The notes beneath the pieces were generated by a model. That model did no database searches and had not been told where the DNA came from. It saw only the letters and a list, made by a program, of their open reading frames with translations. The position numbers and the translations under genes are program-made. Source: Shewanellaceae bacterium UBA2521 (GTDB taxonomy: Bacteria; Pseudomonadota; Gammaproteobacteria; Enterobacterales; Shewanellaceae). Taken from it: a stretch of 23,624 nt of DNA. Location: the NCBI GenBank assembly GCA_002341165.1, contig DDNL01000064.1, forward strand, positions 1 through 23,624, written 5' to 3'. Of this stretch, positions 1 to 6,905 are shown piece by piece (position 1 is the first letter of the stretch; each line of letters begins with the position of its first letter).

Positions 1-1
1 G

Positions 2-379
2 CAAGCTAAAGCGCCTGTATCAGCGCAGGAAGCTCTTCAGGTAGCACCACAGATTCAGCTTGCTACTACAGCTTCGTCGCAGAAAGAAGATGCACAGAAT
101 GAAAACGCAATGCAAAGCTCTGATTCTGTAACTCAAGCGCATGCTGAGGAGCCTAGCCTGAAAGATAAGGGCAAAATATCCGATGCTACAAGAGTGCCTC
201 AAAAACAGAATAATCGCTATGCAGGTATGGTAAGTGAGTCAACATCTAATCCAACAGATGTATCACTAGAGCAAGTGAGCACACCTCGAGGAAAACAATA
301 CACTTCCTCTTCAAGTAGCATCCAAGCTTCTCTTAAGCAAGTACGCTCTACCTCAGAGTCGGAAACTTATAAGCCCTAA
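2..379 (+). CDS. C-terminal tail of an unidentified low-complexity protein (5' partial)
   Basis: The reading frame is open from the first complete codon at base 2 to the TAA at 377-379, with no stop before it. The ATG at 110 is therefore probably internal, and the real start lies upstream of the window. The 125 visible residues are rich in Ala, Gln, Ser, Thr and Glu, with a run of five Ser near the end. There is no hydrophobic segment and no folded-domain motif. Tails of this kind occur on large scaffold-bearing proteins such as RNase E, but no RNase E-specific motif is visible, so that is only a guess. A strong hairpin terminator follows at 398-441, so this gene ends its transcription unit. 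I cannot assign a function. Confidence 0.6.
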   Translation, partial: QAKAPVSAQEALQVAPQIQLATTASSQKEDAQNENAMQSSDSVTQAHAEEPSLKDKGKISDATRVPQKQNNRYAGMVSESTSNPTDVSLEQVSTPRGKQYTSSSSSIQASLKQVRSTSESETYKP

Positions 380-397
380 CCACAATTAAAATCAGAC

Positions 398-441
398 AGG
401 TTATTGTATTCTTGATACAGGAATACAATAACCTATTCTTT
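398..441 (+). terminator. Intrinsic terminator after the partial first gene
   Basis: A perfect 14-bp inverted repeat (398-411 pairing with 421-434) encloses a 9-nt loop and is followed by a short T-rich stretch (ATTCTTT). It lies 18 bases after the stop codon of the upstream gene. Confidence 0.75.
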
Positions 442-519
442 ACATCTATAATTTGATAAAAATACTTGAAAAGATTAGAATCTCATCCACAATTCACAAG
501 AATCATCTCAGAGATAACC

Positions 520-1374
520 ATGGAACTCGAAACCATTGACTTTAATTCCCCAGACGCACCAAAAAAATTTGTTGAATCACTTCACCAGACAGGCTTTGGA
601 GTCCTCAGTAATCATCCCTTAGCAACAAGCATACTCGATAGATTTTACGCGCAATGGCTTGAAGCTTTTTTTAATCAGGATGAAGAATTTAAAGCACAGT
701 ATGCATATCTACAAGATACGCAGCATGGATTTTTCTCTAGCAAAACATCAGAAACAGCAAAAGGCCACACCATACCCGATCTGAAAGAGTTTTTTCAGTT
801 TTATCCTAAACATAAAACTCTGCCACCAGAACTAGAAGCGATTACCAAAGAATACTTTGAGTGTACGAACACACTTGCTGTACAACTGTTGCAGTGGGTT
901 GAAGAATTTACACCTCAAGACATAGCTCAACATTATTCTCAGCCACTGTCATCTATGATTGAAAACAGTGAAAATACTATGCTTCGCGTACTACACTATC
1001 CACCGATGACAGGTGAAGAACAACCCGGTGCAATACGCGCAGCGGCGCATGAAGACATTTGTCTACTGACCATTTTACCCGCTTCTAATGAACCAGGGCT
1101 GCAAGTGCTAGGTAACGATGGAAAATGGATTGACGTACCCTGTAATTTTGGCCACCTCATTATCAATATTGGTGATATGTTACAAGAAGCATCAAACGGC
1201 TACTTCCCATCGACAACACACAGGGTTATAAACCCCACAGGAAAACGTAGCAATACATCAAGAGTCTCTCTACCTCTTTTTTTACACCCTAAAAATGATG
1301 TGGTATTGTCTTCTCGATACACATCACAATCGTTTTTAACAGAGCGTTTAACAGAGCTTGGCTTGCTGAGCTGA
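520..1374 (+). CDS. 2-oxoglutarate/Fe(II)-dependent oxygenase, isopenicillin N synthase-like family
   Basis: A soluble non-haem iron oxygenase of 284 residues; its substrate cannot be told from sequence. The facial triad is complete: His177 and Asp179 (in AAHEDICLLTIL) and His234 (in STTHRV). The RxS motif that would bind the 2-oxoglutarate carboxylate is present (Arg248, RVSLPLF). The N-terminal part (NSPDAPKKFVESLHQTGFGVL) matches the usual start of this family. The frame extends upstream to a TTG at 466, but the ATG at 520 gives the expected N-terminus and is preferred. The gene lies 32 bases upstream of ylqF on the same strand with no terminator between, so the two may be co-transcribed. 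Family members make antibiotics, gibberellins or ethylene, but bacterial homologues of this subgroup are mostly uncharacterised, so I infer only the chemistry. Confidence 0.87.
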   Translation: MELETIDFNSPDAPKKFVESLHQTGFGVLSNHPLATSILDRFYAQWLEAFFNQDEEFKAQYAYLQDTQHGFFSSKTSETAKGHTIPDLKEFFQFYPKHKTLPPELEAITKEYFECTNTLAVQLLQWVEEFTPQDIAQHYSQPLSSMIENSENTMLRVLHYPPMTGEEQPGAIRAAAHEDICLLTILPASNEPGLQVLGNDGKWIDVPCNFGHLIINIGDMLQEASNGYFPSTTHRVINPTGKRSNTSRVSLPLFLHPKNDVVLSSRYTSQSFLTERLTELGLLS

Positions 1375-1406
1375 TCACGATTTAAATCAAAAGAAATAGA
1401 TAACAC

Positions 1407-2333
1407 ATGGCAATACAATGGTATCCAGGGCATATGCATAAGGCCCGTAAACAAATTGAAGAGATCATTTCTAAAATTGATTTGGTCATTGAAGTACTCG
1501 ATGCACGTATTCCTTACAGTAGTGAAAATCCTATGATTCAAACATTACGTAAAAATACACCCTGCATCAAAATCTTGAATAAGGCTGATTTAGCTGATCC
1601 TGATATCACGCAAATGTGGCTCGACCATTTCAAAGCACAAGAGCATGTTACAGCCATAGCACTGACTACATCTAACCTCAAGCAAGTTCAATCTATCCCT
1701 GATGTGTGCCGTGCTATGGTGCCTGAAAAAGATCAAGAGCATCGGGTATTAAACACCATGATTATGGGTATACCTAATGTAGGTAAATCCACCCTCATCA
1801 ATGCACTTGCTGGACGAGTGGTCGCCAAAACAGGTAATGAGCCTGCTGTCACAAAATCACAGCAGCGTATTAATCTACAAAATGGTATTGTGCTCTCCGA
1901 TACACCTGGTATTTTGTGGCCTAAAGTTGAAAACGAATCCAGTGGATACCGGCTCGCTGTTACAGGAGCCATCAAAGATACAGCGATGAATTATGAAGAT
2001 GTCGCCTTTTTTGCAATAGAGTACTTATGCTCAGCTTATCCTGAACGGCTCAAAGAACGTTACAAAATTGAAAGTTTGCCCGATGATCCCATGATGGTTT
2101 TTGAAGCTATTGGGCGTGCTCGAGGTGCAATTAAATCAGGTCATAGAATCAATTATCATAAAGTATCAGAATTGATTTTACATGAAATACGTTCAGGTAA
2201 ACTAGGTCAGCTTAGCTTAGAAACACCGAGTATGGCACTTCAAGAGCAAGAAGAGACACTCATAAAAGTGGAAGAAAAGAGAAAAGCTACTGAACAAAAA
2301 TTAGCGATGTCAAAAAAGAAACGTAGAAAATAA
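1407..2333 (+). CDS. ylqF: Ribosome biogenesis GTPase YlqF/RbgA family
   Basis: A circularly permuted GTPase of 308 residues. The motif order is G4 (NKAD, 58-61), then G1/P-loop (GIPNVGKS, 121-128), a candidate G2 Thr at about 149 and G3 (DTPG, 165-168). This G4-G1-G3 order identifies the YlqF/YawG group. The N-terminal IQWYPGHMHKAR segment is a family signature. In Bacillus the homologue RbgA helps a late step of 50S subunit assembly and acts on the ribosome in the cytoplasm; here that role is inferred. The C-terminus is a Lys/Arg-rich tail (about 285-308) that could contact rRNA. Start: ATG at 1407. It is second in a possible two-gene unit with the oxygenase and converges on the 93-residue unknown, with a shared hairpin between. 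Confidence 0.93.
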   Translation: MAIQWYPGHMHKARKQIEEIISKIDLVIEVLDARIPYSSENPMIQTLRKNTPCIKILNKADLADPDITQMWLDHFKAQEHVTAIALTTSNLKQVQSIPDVCRAMVPEKDQEHRVLNTMIMGIPNVGKSTLINALAGRVVAKTGNEPAVTKSQQRINLQNGIVLSDTPGILWPKVENESSGYRLAVTGAIKDTAMNYEDVAFFAIEYLCSAYPERLKERYKIESLPDDPMMVFEAIGRARGAIKSGHRINYHKVSELILHEIRSGKLGQLSLETPSMALQEQEETLIKVEEKRKATEQKLAMSKKKRRK

Positions 2334-2344
2334 TAAGCAAAAAT

Positions 2345-2374
2345 GAAGAATGTTGCTTATATGCGACATTCTTC
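2345..2374. terminator. Hairpin terminator shared by convergent genes
   Basis: A 12-bp stem (2345-2356 with 2363-2374, one G-U pair) has a 6-nt loop and lies between the convergent ylqF and the 93-residue gene. The minus-strand side is followed by ATTTTTG, so it should work best for the minus-strand operon. Confidence 0.65.
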
Positions 2375-2388
2375 AATCTTAAGAGATT

Positions 2389-2670
2389 TTACATACGTAT
2401 CAATGTATCAATATGTTCTAATGAAAAAGTGGCTTTCTCTGTTTCTAAGCGAGGGTCTCCTAAGCGTACAGTAACGACCTCTCCTGAATAATTTTTACCC
2501 GTGATTGCATTAATCTTCACGATCACTTCAACACCTTTTTGCTTGTTAATCAATACAGCAAAATCATCACTAATAGGCTTAGGATCAGTGACCAGAACAG
2601 GATCGCGACTTGTCGTCCTATGCTTATAAACATTCTGAATCACACCTTCATTGCAAATATCCCAATCCAT
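2389..2670 (-). CDS. Conserved-looking hypothetical protein, 93 residues
   Basis: I do not recognise this family. The protein is small, soluble and mixed alpha/beta in character, with a beta-rich centre (about residues 36-75: DDFAVLINKQ, GVEVIVKINAITG, GEVVTVRLG) and no membrane segment or signal peptide. The ATG at 2670 has a good ribosome-binding site (GGGGA, 7 bases upstream). It follows the carboxylesterase gene by 34 bases on the same strand and ends at the shared terminator at 2345-2374, so the two are likely co-transcribed. Codon use resembles the neighbours. That supports a real gene but says nothing of its job. Confidence 0.75.
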   Translation of the reverse strand: MDWDICNEGVIQNVYKHRTTSRDPVLVTDPKPISDDFAVLINKQKGVEVIVKINAITGKNYSGEVVTVRLGDPRLETEKATFSLEHIDTLIRM

Positions 2671-2704
2671 GAATCATCCCCTATTTACTCTGCCTAGATT
2701 AATT

Positions 2705-3370
2705 TTAGTCTAAATGTTGCAATAGCCAATGTCTAATTGTATAAATTTGCTGGGCATCAATCGAATGCTCAACGAAATACTCTGACCATGAAACATTATA
2801 GCCAGCTTCTTTTAAAGTTGCATAAGCCATTTTACCAGCTTGCAGTGGCACAATTTGATCATACACGCCATGTTGTATATCAATAGGTGTTTGAGTTTGA
2901 ATAGGAGCATAACCTTCAGGTAGCGCATCAAATAAAGGCAAATAACAAGATAAAGCTAAAATACCTCCCAAACGCTGAGGAAACTTTAACCCTGTATGTA
3001 AAGCCATCACACCACCCTGACTAAATCCAGCCAAAATAATACGTTCGCTCGGTATACCTGCATCAATCTGAGTTTGAATCAAATCCTTAATATGCGCTTC
3101 TGAGCCTAAAATCGCATCCATGTCAGAAGATGCTGCAAGGTTAATGTCTTTGATATCATACCAGCCTCTCATTGATACACCTTGGTTAATAGTGATAGGA
3201 CGCATCGGAGCATCGGGCAAAATAAATTTGATACGACTCTGTTCAGGTAAACCCAAAGCATCGACCAAAGGCTTAAGGCCTTGTGCGCTATCACCTAATC
3301 CATGCATTAATATGACACAGGCATCAATTTCGTGTAAGGGATTAATTTCTAATTTTGTTAAGGTATGCAT
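2705..3370 (-). CDS. Carboxylesterase / acyl-protein thioesterase-like alpha/beta hydrolase
   Basis: A 221-residue cytoplasmic serine hydrolase of the phospholipase/carboxylesterase family (Pseudomonas EstB-type, related to eukaryotic acyl-protein thioesterases). The oxyanion-hole strand ends in HGLGD (23-27). The nucleophile is Ser117 in GFSQGG. The catalytic Asp is probably Asp171 (HGVYDQIVP) and the His is His202 (VEHSID). The length is typical of the family. Known members hydrolyse short- to medium-chain acyl esters, but the natural substrate is usually unknown. The start at 3370 has only a weak ribosome-binding site; no other in-frame ATG nearby fits the family better. It is first of two genes with the 93-residue unknown and is divergent from the EVE gene. 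Confidence 0.9.
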   Translation of the reverse strand: MHTLTKLEINPLHEIDACVILMHGLGDSAQGLKPLVDALGLPEQSRIKFILPDAPMRPITINQGVSMRGWYDIKDINLAASSDMDAILGSEAHIKDLIQTQIDAGIPSERIILAGFSQGGVMALHTGLKFPQRLGGILALSCYLPLFDALPEGYAPIQTQTPIDIQHGVYDQIVPLQAGKMAYATLKEAGYNVSWSEYFVEHSIDAQQIYTIRHWLLQHLD

Positions 3371-3504
3371 AACAGCTATCTTGTTTTAAGTAAAAAAAGA
3401 TATAGTACTTAGCTACAATAAAAATAAAAAGTACTTTTTCTATATAAATCTGGTAAATTATACAGATTAACCTAACAAAAGACATTGGGAACAGTAGGTA
3501 ACAT

Positions 3505-3969
3505 ATGAATTATTGGCTCATGAAGTCAGAACCTGATGCATTCAGTATCAATGACTTAATCGATTGTGAAAACCAAATAGAGCCTTGGGATGGCATTCGA
3601 AATTACCAAGCTAGAAATATGATGCGCGATCAAATGAAAATTGGCGATTTAGCATTTTTCTATCATTCTAGTTGCAAGGTACCTGCTGTTGTGGGCGTCA
3701 TGAAAGTGCACAGTGAAGCTTATACGGATCCAACACAATTTGATCCTGAATCAAAATACTACGATCCCAAAAGTCCGCCCGACAACCCAAGATGGCAGCT
3801 TGTCGATATGGAGTTCGTAGAAAAGTTCGATCGTCCTGTGCCTTTATCCACACTGAGAACCATAGCTGAATTAAGCGAAATGAAGTTACTTAAAAAGGGA
3901 AACCGCTTATCGATACTACCTATCACGGCTTCTGAGTGGGAAGTGATTTATAATTTGTCCAAAGCCTAA
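3505..3969 (+). CDS. EVE domain-containing protein (THYN1-like)
   Basis: A single-domain protein of 154 residues. It carries the diagnostic N-terminal YWLMKSEPDAFSIND and the WDGIRNYQARN segment (about 29-39), followed by a FFYHSSC strand. The EVE domain has a PUA-like fold. In related proteins it binds modified cytosines or other modified bases in DNA or RNA, but the ligand of the stand-alone bacterial form is not established. The length matches stand-alone EVE proteins, so there is no fused nuclease and no reason to call it a restriction component. It ends at a hairpin terminator shared with fldA. Start: ATG 3505, preceded by TAGG. Confidence 0.9.
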   Translation: MNYWLMKSEPDAFSINDLIDCENQIEPWDGIRNYQARNMMRDQMKIGDLAFFYHSSCKVPAVVGVMKVHSEAYTDPTQFDPESKYYDPKSPPDNPRWQLVDMEFVEKFDRPVPLSTLRTIAELSEMKLLKKGNRLSILPITASEWEVIYNLSKA

Positions 3970-3974
3970 AACAA

Positions 3975-4000
3975 GAAAAGCGACTTTCGTCGCTTTTTCT
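3975..4000. terminator. Bidirectional terminator between EVE gene and fldA
   Basis: A 9-bp stem (3976-3984 with 3989-3997) has a TTTC tetraloop and A/T-rich flanks on both sides. The fldA stop codon lies within its T-tail. Confidence 0.85.
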
Positions 4001-4529
4001 AGAGGCCTTCAAGCTCAGCTAAACACATTTCTTCATAGATTTGGGCAACCCATTTATCTACACGTTCTTGTGTCAACTCTGGCTGGCGATCTTCATCAAT
4101 ACCTAAACCGATAAAGTGCTTTTCGTCGACCAAGGCTTTAGAAGCTTCAAACTCATAACCTTCAGTGGACCAGTGTCCAACAATGATACCGCCTTTCGAC
4201 TTTACAATATCACCTACCATTCCCATAGCGTCCAAGAAATATTCAGCATAATCTTCTTGATCACCACAACCGAAAATAGCAACTAACTTATTGTTAAAGT
4301 CAATTTGCTCCAATTCAGGGAAGAAATCATCCCAATCAGCTTGAGCTTCACCATAATACCAAGTAGGTATACCAAAAAGTAGGAGATCATATTCAGCAAT
4401 ATCTTCTTGAGTACTCTTTGCTATATCTTTAATTTCAACACTCAACTTGCTTAACTTATCCTTGATAAGCTTCGCTATCACTTCTGTATTGCCTGTATCA
4501 CTACCAAAAAAGAGACCTACACTCGCCAT
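3999..4529 (-). CDS. fldA: Flavodoxin (long-chain, FldA type)
   Basis: A 176-residue FMN-binding electron carrier. The N-terminal phosphate loop FFGSDTGNTE (about residues 7-16) is intact, and the FMN-flanking loops (PTWYYGEAQADWDDFF near 55-70 and FGCGDQEDYAEYF near 85-98) are recognisable. The length and the extra loop fit the long-chain class, like E. coli FldA. In gammaproteobacteria FldA supplies electrons to radical-SAM and reductive enzymes such as BioB, IspG/IspH and MetH. The start ATG at 4529 has AAGG 7 bases upstream. It follows the small membrane gene by 40 bases. In E. coli fldA also sits close to ybfF and seqA, as here. Confidence 0.95.
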   Translation of the reverse strand: MASVGLFFGSDTGNTEVIAKLIKDKLSKLSVEIKDIAKSTQEDIAEYDLLLFGIPTWYYGEAQADWDDFFPELEQIDFNNKLVAIFGCGDQEDYAEYFLDAMGMVGDIVKSKGGIIVGHWSTEGYEFEASKALVDEKHFIGLGIDEDRQPELTQERVDKWVAQIYEEMCLAELEGL

Positions 4530-4569
4530 TGCTGTACCTTAAAATTCTAAATATTAGCCAAATAAACTA

Positions 4570-4779
4570 TTATTGTAACAAAATAAAATGGATTATACCC
4601 TTAGCAAAAAAACTCACACAACCTAAAAATAAGACTATGCGTACAACTTTTACGCCATAATGCGACAAACGACTTTGAGCTATCACATCTTCCACAGCTC
4701 GAACCATACCGTACAGTAATAAAATACCTAGGAATTGTAGCCCCAGTGCTTCCAATGCATGAAACTGTTCTACAGACAT
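4570..4779 (-). CDS. Small inner-membrane protein, two predicted helices
   Basis: A 69-residue protein. Hydrophobic segments lie at about 12-27 (LGLQFLGILLLYGMVR) and 44-67, separated by a short charged loop. The helix-loop-helix layout and the FFAKGIIHF motif in the second helix resemble my recollection of DUF2788-type proteins, but I am not sure of that match. No function is known. It is upstream of fldA on the same strand (40 bases) and probably in its transcript. A terminator (4842-4872) separates it from ybfF. The ribosome-binding site is poor and A/T-rich, so translation may be weak. In E. coli the place between fldA and ybfF is held by an unrelated gene (ybfE). Confidence 0.7.
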   Translation of the reverse strand: MSVEQFHALEALGLQFLGILLLYGMVRAVEDVIAQSRLSHYGVKVVRIVLFLGCVSFFAKGIIHFILLQ

Positions 4780-4841
4780 AAAAACTAAAATTGTTTTAAA
4801 AAATAATAGTTTAATATATCATAATTTGATTAGGAGAATCA

Positions 4842-4872
4842 AAAAACACAGCCAACAAAGAGCTGTGTTTTT
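4842..4872 (-). terminator. Terminator after ybfF
   Basis: An 11-bp stem (4842-4852 with 4862-4872) has a 9-nt loop. On the minus strand it is followed by a run of Ts, and it lies 45 bases downstream of the ybfF stop. Confidence 0.8.
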
Positions 4873-4916
4873 CTGTATGAACATGAGAGTTCAACCCATT
4901 GACACACGAAATCACA

Positions 4917-5681
4917 TTACAAACCTTCTTTCTTTAAAAAGTCGCATACTAATTTGTTAAAGATGGCTGGTTTTTCTGCATGGAGCCAATGAGAGGTATT
5001 CGTAATAATCTTCACTTGTGCATGTGGAAATTGTTCTAAAACCTCAGGTCTGTGCTCTCGTGTCAAATAATCAGAGAGCTCACCCTTCACGAATAAAATA
5101 GGCGCATCATAAGATTTACCTTTAAATGGCCAACTGGTTATCGATCCATACTCTCTATTTAATACCTGCACATTCATTTTCCAGGATACGGGTTTAGTCT
5201 TAAAATCCATATTCTTTAAAATAAACTGAGCTGTACCTTGATCAATACCATCTGCGAGTAATTGCTTTAATGCGTCAGAACGATTTTTAACTTTATGAAG
5301 ATCTAAATTAGCTAGAGCTTGCAACACATCGCCATGATGTGGTGTATAAGTTACAGGAGCAATATCAGCTGCAACCACTGCATTGATACGATCTGGGTAG
5401 AGTAATGCACAAGACATCACAATTTTACCCCCCATAGAATGCCCTACCAAATCGACCTTATCTAACTTAAGCTCGTCAAGCAGTTGAATCACATCTTGAG
5501 CCATATTCTCGTATTCCATGTCTTCTGCCCAAGGGCTATCACCATGATTACGCACATCGACACAAATCACTTCTCTAAAGTGTGACAAAGCATTGGCAAC
5601 ACTTTTAAGGTTGTCTAAATTACCAAATAACCCATGAACAATAACAACAGGTTTTCCTGAACCAAAACGGCTGAAATTCAT
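4917..5681 (-). CDS. ybfF: Alpha/beta-hydrolase esterase YbfF
   Basis: A cytoplasmic esterase that in E. coli hydrolyses short-chain acyl esters and acyl-CoA. The frame can be extended to a TTG at 5720, but the ATG at 5681 has a clear GAGGA site (5688-5693) and gives 254 residues, the length I recall for E. coli YbfF. Motifs are the HGLFGN oxyanion loop (16-21), nucleophile Ser82 in GHSMGGK, probable acid Asp106 (ADIAPV) and catalytic His234 in WLHAEKP. It is divergent from seqA, as part of the fldA-ybfF-seqA neighbourhood also seen in E. coli. It has its own terminator. Confidence 0.93.
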   Translation of the reverse strand: MNFSRFGSGKPVVIVHGLFGNLDNLKSVANALSHFREVICVDVRNHGDSPWAEDMEYENMAQDVIQLLDELKLDKVDLVGHSMGGKIVMSCALLYPDRINAVVAADIAPVTYTPHHGDVLQALANLDLHKVKNRSDALKQLLADGIDQGTAQFILKNMDFKTKPVSWKMNVQVLNREYGSITSWPFKGKSYDAPILFVKGELSDYLTREHRPEVLEQFPHAQVKIITNTSHWLHAEKPAIFNKLVCDFLKKEGL

Positions 5682-5771
5682 GTATAAATCCTCAAAACCT
5701 AAATATACAACTTGCCACAATAAAGGTATACGTTAAATAATGCAAATAGGTGCAAAATTTAACTAATTATG

Positions 5772-5777
5772 TATAAT
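5772..5777 (+). promoter_or_regulatory. Candidate -10 element for seqA
   Basis: A perfect TATAAT lies 48 bases before the seqA ATG in the ybfF/seqA divergent region. No good -35 match is seen at 16-18 bases upstream, so the assignment is tentative. Confidence 0.4.
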
Positions 5778-5824
5778 CTACTAAGCAAATTATAAATCTG
5801 TCAAAACAAAGGTGTGAAAAAAAC

Positions 5825-6403
5825 ATGAAGTACATTGAAATAGACGATGAACTTTATAAATTTTTAGCGAGTCAAACAGAACGTATTGGCGAAAGCGCGT
5901 CTGATATCCTTCGCAGGCTCATTCATTTACCCATAACTTCTGTTATAGAAAAAGAACCGCAACAAATCAGTGAGCCCAGCCTCGAAACCAAGGTATCGCA
6001 TACCAGTACGCCTGTAAAGAAGAAAGCCACTCCCAAAAAGGGGGCTATCAAGCATACTTTTTCTGTAACGCCTCTTGATAGCCTACTTTCTGATACATCA
6101 ATTCAGAAACAAAAAGGTGCCGTAGGTCGGTTTCTTTACATTTTAGAGCGCTTAGAAAATATGCAAGGTGCTGCATTCCAAAATGTGCTGAATATACAAG
6201 GGCGTGGACGACTCTACTTTGCTACATCAAAACAAGAACTGCTTAAAGCAAGTAAAACTTCCAATCCTAAAGAAATAGGCACTACAGGCTACTGGGTCAT
6301 TACCAATAGTAATACAGCGAAAAAAAGAACGATTCTCAATCATGTACTGTGTCAAAGTGGTATCCCGGAAGAAAAGGCGAAACTGCTCTCACAACTTATA
6401 TGA
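5825..6403 (+). CDS. seqA: Negative modulator of replication initiation SeqA
   Basis: SeqA binds hemimethylated GATC sites, sequesters newly replicated oriC and organises new DNA behind the fork. The N-terminal oligomerisation helix is intact (KYIEIDDELYKFLA, then GESASDILRRLI to about residue 35). A flexible Lys-rich linker (about 40-90) follows. The C-terminal DNA-binding domain (about 98-192) retains GRGRLYFA and the YWVITNSNTAKKRTI segment that contacts methylated GATC in E. coli SeqA. At 192 residues it is slightly longer than the E. coli protein, mainly in the linker. Its presence predicts a Dam methylase elsewhere in the genome. Start: ATG 5825, near the beginning of the family alignment. 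Confidence 0.95.
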   Translation: MKYIEIDDELYKFLASQTERIGESASDILRRLIHLPITSVIEKEPQQISEPSLETKVSHTSTPVKKKATPKKGAIKHTFSVTPLDSLLSDTSIQKQKGAVGRFLYILERLENMQGAAFQNVLNIQGRGRLYFATSKQELLKASKTSNPKEIGTTGYWVITNSNTAKKRTILNHVLCQSGIPEEKAKLLSQLI

Positions 6404-6592
6404 GCTATTGAGTTAATCAATCAAAGTTATCATAAAATTCAATGCATACCTAAGGTTACCATAGGATTTTATGATTGAAAGCTTATATATCAAATACATA
6501 CATAAAAGTGATCTATTTAAGCATCTCGAGCTTACTTAATAAAAGTAAAGGTAAGAACTATTATTGATTCTGATTCAAGGAGGATCAAAGCA

Positions 6593-6769
6593 ATGATGAA
6601 AAGACAAAAGAGAGATAAGCATGAACGTGCTTTTTCAAGAGGTTTTCAGGCTGGTATACATGGAAAAAACCAAGATTTGTGTCCTTACTCTGATCAAAGC
6701 CTTAAATCTGAATGGTTAGGTGGATGGCGAGAAGGCTACGATGATCGCATACATGGTGTTAAAGTCTAG
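6593..6769 (+). CDS. rmf: Ribosome modulation factor RMF
   Basis: A short gene whose 57-58-residue product aligns along its whole length with E. coli RMF. It begins KRQKRDKHERAF, has RGFQAGIHGKNQDLCPY in the middle, and ends near SEWLGGWREGYDDR; the CPY and WLGGWRE motifs are the family hallmarks. RMF binds the 30S subunit in stationary phase or stress and drives formation of inactive 100S ribosome dimers. A strong AAGGAGG site (6577-6583) precedes two tandem ATGs. The first (6593, spacing 9) fits the site better, while the second (6596) gives the usual MKRQKRD start. The product is basic. It stands alone between seqA and the M23 hydrolase. A weak hairpin follows at 6811-6837. Confidence 0.95.
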   Translation: MMKRQKRDKHERAFSRGFQAGIHGKNQDLCPYSDQSLKSEWLGGWREGYDDRIHGVKV

Positions 6770-6810
6770 CCTTCAACAACAAAAAAGCGTGATCTAGATC
6801 GCAAAAAATC

Positions 6811-6837
6811 AGGGTGATTCAGTTCTCAGTTCACCCT
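6811..6837 (+). terminator. Weak hairpin after rmf
   Basis: A 7-bp perfect stem (6811-6817 with 6831-6837) has a 13-nt loop and is followed by AATTTA. There is no long T-run, so termination is uncertain. Confidence 0.35.
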
Positions 6838-6868
6838 AATTTAGCTTAAAAGTAGTACTTATTATTGA

Positions 6869-6874
6869 TATAAT
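6869..6874 (+). promoter_or_regulatory. Candidate -10 element for the M23 hydrolase gene
   Basis: TATAAT lies 31 bases before the ATG at 6906. The -35 region at the expected distance (TTAAAA) is a poor match. Confidence 0.4.
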
Positions 6875-6905
6875 ACCCCTGAAATCAATGATGAAATAGA
6901 GCTAA

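Noticed and set aside
3505..3969. EVE-domain gene considered as part of a restriction or defence system
   Set aside because: It is the stand-alone short form with housekeeping neighbours and no nuclease or methylase nearby.
6429..6475. 10-bp inverted repeat (6429-6438 with 6466-6475) after seqA, considered as a terminator
   Set aside because: The loop is 27 bases and no T-run follows, so it is not convincing as a terminator.
6791..6800. Two GATC sites six bases apart, considered as a SeqA binding site
   Set aside because: GATC pairs are common by chance, the cluster is small, and no origin or other sequestration context is present.
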